64,000 nt of DNA, taken from contig CM072546.1 in NCBI GenBank assembly GCA_036898215.1, forward strand, positions 20,483,877-20,547,876, written 5' to 3'. Origin of the DNA: Platycarya strobilacea. Taxonomy: Eukaryota; Streptophyta; Magnoliopsida; Fagales; Juglandaceae. Under the pieces are notes generated by a model, which was not told where the DNA came from, did no database searches, and saw only the letters and a list, made by a program, of their open reading frames with translations. This document shows, one piece after another, positions 56,435 to 64,000 of this stretch (its first letter is position 1; the number at the start of each line of letters is the position of its first letter). Made by a program: the position numbers and the translations under genes.

Positions 56435-58248
56435 CTTATTTTTCCCAAGTTCTTATTTATAATAAAAACATGCAAAGTTTTCAGAAAATCAACCTTGGTC
56501 TCAGAGTTGGTGTAAAGCCAAGTATAGGAACCCCCTTACCTAGACTTACTAGCTTTTCAGAAATATCCTCAATAAAGCTAAATGAAACATCAATCGACAC
56601 CTATATAAAAATAATCATGTAATTTTCATAAATCTCAACTTGATCACGTACTCGAAAATAAAACTGAGATATAAAATCGAGCGTCTTTCCTTAACATCTA
56701 AACATCCTCAAAACCCTGAAATCAACTCTCCCAAATTACTTTGAATAAATCAAATTCTCCCAACACACTAAAATATTATAAATTCCTCAATACCTCAATT
56801 TGTTCTAAAAAAAATCACTTATTATAATTCCAACTTAAGGCTCAACTCAAACACCGCCTCTTTCCAAACATCGACAAATGACCCATTCAAGACCCAAAAA
56901 CTCGTTGAATAAAGTAACTAAGCTACCCAAAATAAGTTGACGACAAACCCAAACTAATCTAAAACCCAGAGTCTAAAATAAATTAAAACATAAAACTGAG
57001 AGTGTAAAGCAAAGCTTTGGAAACAAAAGAGAGTAGCAACGTGGTGATCCTACTCACCGAGAGAACGAGCCGTGATGGGAGTTCGAAGGTATGCGTTGGC
57101 TTTCTGATAAGCATCATAATTGTGCAAATAGAGGACGAGAGAGACACAATGAGCAAAGGAAAAGTAAATTGAGATGGAAATAAAATGGGGAGATTGTCGG
57201 TGGCCTACTGTGAGGTGATAACCTGTGGCTTGGGTGAGACGGCCGACATTTACAAGGCCGGTGATGACAGTAAGGAGAAGGTTGTTACCATGATATGGCT
57301 AAGTTACCATTCACGGTGGGAGGAAAAATCTAGGTTGAGAGCACACAAAGTTGCTTTGTTTTCAATGAGTGCAAAACAGGGGCTGCTCATGGAGGCAATT
57401 GAGTTTATTGTTGTGTTCGGAGGGGCTGTTTTGGCCTCACAATGGTGCTCTCGTGGTGGTCATTTCTTGGTCATGCACTCGGTTGCGACGCTTGTAGTGG
57501 CTGAGATGAAGTGTGCATGGTGGGTAAGAGCATGAGACTACTCTATTTCGAGTGAAAAATAGGGGATGTCTAGGTGGTCTTTGGCTAATCTGTTCAGTGG
57601 TGTTGCGAGGCGGTTTGGGCCTAGCTTCAGTGACTGACCAAACTGGGTGTTTTCAGTCATGCATGGGGGACTTGCAACGTTAAGTGGTTTGTCTTGTGAA
57701 GGTGCAACGTGAATGCTGGTGGTTGGGCTATGAGGAGTAGCTTGCGTTAGATGATGGCTCCCAGTGCATCGTGGATTGCTTGCAAGGGGCAGTGCACGGT
57801 TGGGTCTAGAGGAAAGAGATGGAAGCCTGTCTTGATTGGAAAAAGGGTCTGAACGTTGGTGATGAGCAAGGGGTTGAGGCACCTTAGAAGGCAGCGGCGG
57901 CATGGAGCTTCTTCATACATGAGGGGGAGGCTAAAGTTTGAGTTGTTTAGATGAGTGATGGGAAAAGCCTAGATGATATGAGAAGAAGGATTCGAGTATG
58001 TTAAGCAGAAAATTTTGTGTGCGGAACTAAAAGCGAAACCACTTAAATTGTGGGGGTTCGATTCAAATGGAGAGAAAAATTGGATAAGGTTATATGGTAG
58101 CACGTTGAAAATCCTGGTAGACAGTTAAGTCATGCATACGTGGAAAACATAGAGGACCACTCGCAAGTTTGAAAACAAATAATCATTTTATAGATATGGG
58201 TTGCAAATATTTCATATATCCAAAGCATCGAAAATTTCGTTCTCAACA
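56435..58248 (-). repeat. Truncated 3' LTR of the large non-autonomous element
   Basis: Collinear with about 61884-63570, from AAGTTCTTATTTATAA to CATATATCCAAAGCATC. It contains a 116-codon plus-strand frame (57185-57535) that is shortened to 72 codons in the other LTR; both are probably chance frames. About 120 bp near 56530-56650 are absent from the right copy. Confidence 0.7.
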
Positions 58249-60790
58249 TTTACCTCTTGTATCTCGAAATTTGTCAATAATACAAACATAAAACCTAAGC
58301 ACTTGACCATCGCATCCAATCACGCCTATTTTTAGCCTCGACCATTCTTGTCAACCTATATAGTTTAGACCCTTTCTCAAGAGTTTTGCCTGATGCCTTA
58401 AATACCTCTGAATCCATTTGGTATATACCTTCACACATCTTGCACCAACCCATCTTCATACATCTCAGGATCTAGATCAACCCTAAAATATAAACCTCAG
58501 CAACGGAATTACAAGCCCAATATATTCTCCCTAGACTTTTACATGCTTGCGGACATTGTGTCAATTATCATACGCCTAAGTGTGCAATCATTTCCCAAGT
58601 GTAAAATTCAAAATTAACAGGCTGGATTAAAAAAAAAATCACCATTTTCTTTAACCTATGTCCAACCAAATTAGCACATAAAATTATCAACCTCTGACAA
58701 ATAGAGAAAAATAAACTCCAATAAATCCAAAGTTCTTAATCTGACACTCAAATCACAGTGGAATCTAACACAACTTGAGATCCTTAAAAATCTTTCATTC
58801 TTATAAATCATCAAACTTGAAATCAATAGTCACGATATTTAAAACCTACATGATCTCACGTCGCAACTCATTTCTCAATCATCACCAAGTTTACTTGCGA
58901 ACAATCATATTATAAAAATCACGCTTCTGCTGTGTACTCTGATAACTTTGCAAATTTTCTAAAACTAAATCCATAAACACCTCAATGTGGAGTCTAATCC
59001 ATTTAATCACCTATCAAGATAATATTTATCACACTTCAGAAACGTAAAATATTTCTTGCCTAGCAACCCAAACACACTGATCACTTATATATCTTGAGAC
59101 ACTCTCATCCATTCTCAATTGCAATCTATAGCCATTAAGATACAATTGTGTCTGATGACCACACACTACTATTCATGACATCCACACCTTCCTTTCATTA
59201 AGAGTGACCTGAAAACTCATATACCCATATACTAAGTCGCAAAATCATAATGGAATGATCGAAAGCATAAGATGAAGCAATGTAAGTTGGAATTTTTCTT
59301 GCAAGCATCTGCTCAGTGAAAGAAACTAGTATAATAAAAATGAAATTGCAGCTAGGTGCCAAAACTGTGCTTCGCCACGTGACTATGGAATGATTTGAAT
59401 CTCGATTAGAATGGGAAGGTCACAACGATGTAGTTAGGTTTAGGGTTGATCCTTCTATATCAAGAAAATTACAAATAATAAATAAGTTCTTAACTCTAAT
59501 AGTAATCATGACTTAAGATCTGTGAAATCTAAACCTCAAATATTATAAAAAGGCCTTTCTATAGTCCATAAAAATAATAATCAAAGCTATTAACGGATCA
59601 AAACTCCAAAATACTCATGTCATGATCCAAACTAGAATACCGCAAAGATTTCATAGAAGTTGATAAAGAGAGAGAGATTTAACCATACATAAATAATCAA
59701 CTTGAAATTAGAAAGTAAGAAACCATAAGTAGCAATGATTAAGAAGAAATCACAATGAAGAGGTTTTGAAAAAGAAGTTCATCAACTATACATACCTCCT
59801 TAAAAACTAACGATTAGCCAGTATCTTCAAACCCAAGCTTCATCCAAGACATACTTGTCAAGTCAAAAGTTCATGCATCCTATCTAAACCAGGCAACTAG
59901 TTCCAAAGACTTGCACTCATCCGAGCAACAATAATTAAAAGTACTAATAAACTTCAACTTAACAACACAGGTACGCATACAAGTATACCTAAATTCCAAT
60001 TTGTGTTTACTTAGTGGCAACCAACTCAATCTTAATGATCGCTTGATCACACTCTACACCATTAAATAAGAGTATCATTTCCAATAAAAAAAACTATACA
60101 GATACCTTAGATCTACTAATAATCATTGCCCAAAACTCTGCATAGTCTATATTAAAGTCAAAAAAATAACTTGTGCTTAAGACCTACACAAATCATAACC
60201 TAAGATTCGATCAAAGATATGAATAAAATCCAAAAAATAAAAATTCTTGAACTTGGTCAAAATCACATAACATAATTTTTTATTTCCTATAACCTTAAAT
60301 AATAACAGAATCATTTCTTAGTGTCTACAAATTTCTAAACATTGAATCCAAAATTTATTACTAACGCTCACAGATATTTAAACATCATATTTTACAGTCA
60401 AGAGAACCTCAAACTTTAAATACCCACATAATCATCTCTTAGTCTTCACATTTCAATACCTCAAATTTAAATTTACTTTCTAAACGCACCAATATCGGAC
60501 ACCTCAAATATTATATTCTACAGAATTTCAACCTTAGATATCCACATAACTCATCCTTCTAGTCTGCAAATTCCTAACCCTCCAATCAGAATGTCATTAC
60601 CTAAAACTCCGATATATCCAACTATATTACTTCTTATAGTCCCTTTCGCTATAACATCAAATCTAAAATTGATTTCCTAAGATCATTCTATAATCCAACA
60701 TCTCATATATTATAGTCCACAAAACCTCTAATTTGGCTTTCGATCAATCTTATGATAACTTTAAAATCTAAACCCCAAATTCTTAAACTT
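58249..60790 (-). other. Non-coding interior of the large element
   Basis: About 2.5 kb of AT-rich sequence without coding frames. On the minus strand a purine-rich AGATACAAGAGGTAAA abuts the left LTR as likely polypurine tract. Confidence 0.6.
60290..60780. repeat. Degenerate tandem repeat of about 118-121 bp next to the primer site
   Basis: Three to four units begin ACCTTAAATA (60292), ACTTTAAATA (60413) and ACCTTAGATA (60531), each followed by CACATAATCATCTCTTAGTCT-like, then TCTAAAC..CCAATATC-like and ATATTATATTCTACAG-like parts. The fourth unit is more diverged. Confidence 0.65.
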
Positions 60791-60803
60791 GGCTCTGATA
60801 CCA
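60791..60803 (-). other. Primer-binding site of the large element
   Basis: TGGTATCAGAGCC on the minus strand, two bases from the LTR end; initiator tRNA-Met type. Confidence 0.8.
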
Positions 60804-60805
60804 AC

Positions 60806-63570
60806 TGTAACGTCCCAGTCCCGTAGGAATCCGAGAGTTACTACCTATCACATATACTCATATTCAATATTATAATTATAGACTCTAAATTCCCAAATAT
60901 CATATAAACTTGGGTCGAAAATCACTTTCCTCAATATCACCAATTCCAAAAATGCTAAGTCACTAGAATACAATAATATTTTCTTACTAAATCTTATCAA
61001 TGTTCATATAAATTCTCTATACTTAATCAACCATTCTTGAGTCATCTCACCTAATGTTTCATAATTCAATCCTTGGCTGAAATATTCAAACTCATCTAAA
61101 AAATATTTAGAGATAAGGGGTAAGTTTAACCACAACTTAGTATGCAAAGGACATATACAAGAATGCAAACATGAACATTTCCAAAAGAAACTTCATAGGC
61201 ATGAACCAGAATTCCTTTTATTTTTATATATAGATTTCTAAAATATTATCAATAAAATAAAGCAACTTTTCAACCTTTTTACATTTAGAAAATCACTATT
61301 CGTTATTAAAAACACTTTGGCACAAGTAACTGTACAATCTCATCTTATCCTCATATCAGAATATATACCATATTTAACCCCCGTAGTAGGGTTGTGCTAT
61401 CCTCGGTGGCCAAACCAAGCGGTATCATATTGTGAGACTTTCCCTTATTCGTTCTCGGAGTCCCGAGTGTGCACTCAAGAAAGAAACACATACAGGACCA
61501 CTTTGTTTCTAAAGTGGTTGTACTCCTATCATATCATATTATGGTGGTACCAAACATATCATGTGAACCAATATCATCATATCAAAACTATTTTACAAAA
61601 ACAAATCAAATAGATAAGAATGCCAAAGGTTTTCATATTCATATCATATCATGTTATGTCATATCAAATCATGTACCAAATTTATTTATATCATTTTTAG
61701 ATAACCAACAACAACTCTAAAATATTTTACATCACATAAATAAAATATCAATTTTCATACTCGCTCTTTTATGCATTTTAGAAACATGTCAACATTGCTT
61801 ATGTTTATACTATGCATGATAGAAACATTTTTCTCTTTTTCATATAGATTTCATAAGTAATGCAAATAACTGACCGATATTATTTTTTCTAAGTTCTCAT
61901 TTATAACAAAAACATCCAGAATTTTCAGAAAATCATTCTCGGTCTCAGAGTTAGTGTAAAGCCAAGCATAAGAACCCTGAAAACTTGAGATATAAAATCC
62001 AACGTCTTTCCTTAACATCTAAACATCCTCAAAACCTTGAAATTAACTCTTCCAAAATACTCTGAATAAATCAAAATCTCCCAACACCCTAAAATATTAT
62101 AAATTCTTCAATACCCAATTTTGTTCTAAAAAAAAATCACTTATTATAATTCCAACTCAAGGCTCAATTCAAACACCGCCTCTTTCCAAACATCGACAAA
62201 TGACCCATTCAAGACTTGAAAACTCGTTGAATAGAGTTACTAACCAACCCAAAATAATTTGACGGCAAGCCTGAACTAATCTAAAACCCAAACTCTAAAA
62301 TAAATTAAAACGTGAAACCGAGAGTGTAAAGCAAAGCTTTGGAAACAAAAGAGAGCAGCAACGTGGTGATCCTACTCACCGAGAGAAAGAGCCGTGACGG
62401 GAGTTCGAAGGTATGCGTTGGCTTTCCGACAAGCATCATAACTGTGCAGATAGAGGATGAGAGAGACATGGTGAACAAAGGAAAAGTAAACTGAGATGGA
62501 AATAAAATGGAGAGATTGCCAGTGGCCTACTGTGAGGTGATAACCTGTGGCTTGGGTGAGATGGCCGGCGTTTACATGGCCGGTGATGACAATGAGGAAA
62601 AGGTTGTTTACCATGAGGTGGCTAAGTTACCGTTTACGGTAGTAGGAAAAATCTACATTGAGCGCACACAAAGTTGCTCTGTTTTCACTGAGTGTAAAAC
62701 AAGGGCTGCTCATGGAGGCAACTGAGATTGTTGCTGTGTTTGGAGGGGCTATTTTAGGCTCACAGTAGTGCTTTCATGGCGGTCCTTTCTTGGTCATGCA
62801 ATCGGTTGCGACGCTTGTAGTGGCTGAGGTGAAGTGTGCATGGTGGGTAAGAGCCTGGGACTGATCTGTTTCGGGTGTCAAAAACAGGGGCTGTCTAGGT
62901 GGTCTTTGGCTAATCTGTGCAGTGGTGTTGCGAGGTAGTTTGGGCCTGGCTTCGGTGGTTGACCAGACTAGTGTTTTCAGTTGTGCATGGGGGACTCGCA
63001 GAGTTGAGTGGTTTCTCTTGTGGAGGTGCGACGTGAATGCTAGTGGCTGGGCCGTGTGGAGTAGCTTGCGTTAGGTGATGGCTCCCGACGCATGGTGGAT
63101 CGCTCACAAGGGATAGTGCTCGGTGGGGTCTAGAGAAAAGAGATGGAAGACTGTCTTGATGGGAAAAAGGGTCTGAACGTTAGTGATGAGTAAGGGATTG
63201 AGGCACCTCAGAAGGCAACGGCAGCATGGAGCTTCTTCATACATGAGGGGGAGGCTAAAGTTTGAGTTGTTTATATGAGTGATGGGAAAAGCCTAGATGA
63301 TATGAGAAGGAGGATCCAAGTATGTTAAGCAGGAAATTTTATGTGAGGAACTAAAAGCGAAACCGCTTAAATCGTGGGGGTTCGATTCAAATGGAAAGAA
63401 AAATCCGTATAAGGGTATATGGTGGCACGTTGAAAATCCTGGTAGACAGTTGAGTCATGCATACGTGGAAAACGTAGAGGACCACTCACAAGTTTGAAAA
63501 AAAATAATCATTTTACAGATATGGGTTGCAAATATTTCATATATCCAAAGCATCAGCGAGGACTGTTACA
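60806..63570 (-). repeat. 5' LTR of the large element
   Basis: TGTAACGTCCCAGTCCCG at its inner edge and GACTGTTACA at its outer edge, 2765 bp. The CCCGTAGTAGGGTTG and CCTCGGTGGCCAAACC words near 61380-61415 recall Ty3 LTRs of the Del/Tekay kind, from memory. Confidence 0.7.
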
Positions 63571-64000
63571 GATACCTACGATGAAAAAACTTAGAAAATT
63601 ACCAAACTTCTTCACAATGGAGTTGCTGATAACTCGAGGGGACATTGAAGTCGTGGACGGCAGCTCTGACAGTTCACACCATGGTCGACAACTCTACAAG
63701 GGTTCATCGTTGCCCACCTTCTCTGTCCACTGTCTAGCTTATTTCTCCATTGTATCCAAATGCCCAGTTTCTTCAAGCCTGAAAGGAACCGTTTTTGGGC
63801 ATTTAATCAAACGACTTGTTTTGGCCACGTAAGAAGTGCACGTGCAGAATTTTGACTGGGATTGTATTAAGAATTTCCCTTTCCAAAATCTTTTTTTAAA
63901 AAAACAAAAAATTCTATCGTAATTTTGGGTTTTCGCTGTCCTTGGTCGCTTCTTCCTAATTCTCATTATCTTTTTCTTTTTTAAAAAAAAAAAAACCAAA
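63571..64000. other. Unassigned DNA at the right edge
   Basis: No recognisable gene or repeat. Short frames on both strands overlap each other and the LTR end and are not supported. Confidence 0.5.

Larger units (their letters stand above)
56435..63570 (-). mobile_element. Large non-autonomous LTR element, minus strand, left LTR truncated
   Basis: The right LTR (60806-63570) is followed inward by a minus-strand primer site TGGTATCAGAGCC (60791-60803). A second, left copy of the LTR (56435-58248) lacks the roughly 1.1 kb corresponding to 60806-61884. The 2.5-kb interior has no gag or pol motif but a tandem repeat next to the primer site. LTR ends TGTAACAGTCC and GGGACGTTACA (minus strand) are partly inverted repeats. 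GATAC at 63571-63575 would be the right target copy; the left one is lost with the LTR end. Confidence 0.7.

Noticed and set aside
57185..57535. 116-codon frame in the truncated LTR as a gene
   Set aside because: The corresponding frame in the other LTR copy is shortened by frameshift and stop, and no motif is recognised.
57538..57903. 121-codon minus-strand proline-rich frame in the same LTR
   Set aside because: The right LTR keeps only a 65-codon frame with altered reading; likely transcribed leader without coding role.

Overview
The window is nuclear DNA of a flowering plant, almost certainly a eudicot. It is AT-rich, has plant-type LTR retrotransposons of both superfamilies, a hAT element, MITE-like repeats, and the broken remains of a plant endo-beta-mannanase gene. 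MITEs of the kind at 34.6-35.3 kb, as I recall them, are common in Juglandaceae and related Fagales; that placement is a guess from memory. I see no intact ordinary host gene, only one possible 59-residue small ORF (35787-35966).

Layout. 1-3291: 3' end of an Athila/Tat-type Ty3 element (last codons of pol, untranslated region, 3' LTR), inserted into a minus-strand Tat-type Ty3 element (3292-7806) whose gag and pol are broken by stops and frameshifts. 7807-8360: host sequence that recurs at 36229-37066. 8361-11010: DNA-transposon-like repeats and non-coding DNA. 11011-14776: a long LTR-like repeat. 14777-27724: a four-step nest. An old Copia element (14842-15382 and 26583-27724) was split by a solo LTR (15383-26582, TSD TTGAT), which was split by a SIRE-like Copia element here called E1 (17669-25527). 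27792-28172: LINE RNase H remnant. 28343-32830: minus-strand Copia element with TSD TCATC. 32831-37457: non-coding DNA, MITEs, the small ORF and the second copy of the duplicated segment. 37458-41926: a Tat-type non-autonomous element (two LTRs, TSD GTCTA/GTCTG) whose only coding content is an antisense gene. 42493-51335: E2, a full-length, young, minus-strand SIRE-like Copia element (TSD GATGC). 52640-56108: mannan endo-1,4-beta-mannosidase pseudogene split by a 2.56-kb hAT-type element with a perfect 8-bp TSD. 56435-63570: minus-strand non-autonomous LTR element with 2.8-kb LTRs, the left one truncated.

The most interesting signal is an antisense gene in the SIRE-like elements. E1 and E2 both carry, between pol and the 3' LTR, an ORF of about 145 codons on the opposite strand, converging tail-to-tail on pol. 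It has a TATA-like box about 100 bp before its ATG and a block of 62-bp-type tandem repeats further upstream. The two antisense proteins are only about 55-60% identical, while gag of the same two elements is about 95% identical, yet start, length, reading frame and C terminus match. The protein looks like a coiled coil and I do not recognise it. The Tat-type element at 37-42 kb independently carries a different antisense gene, with a gypsy-type putative transposase-like N-terminal region, a coiled coil and a canonical 92-bp intron. The E1/E2 LTRs also carry a tandem array of short hairpins downstream of the TATA box, and a block of about 130 bp recurs in otherwise dissimilar LTR families across the window.
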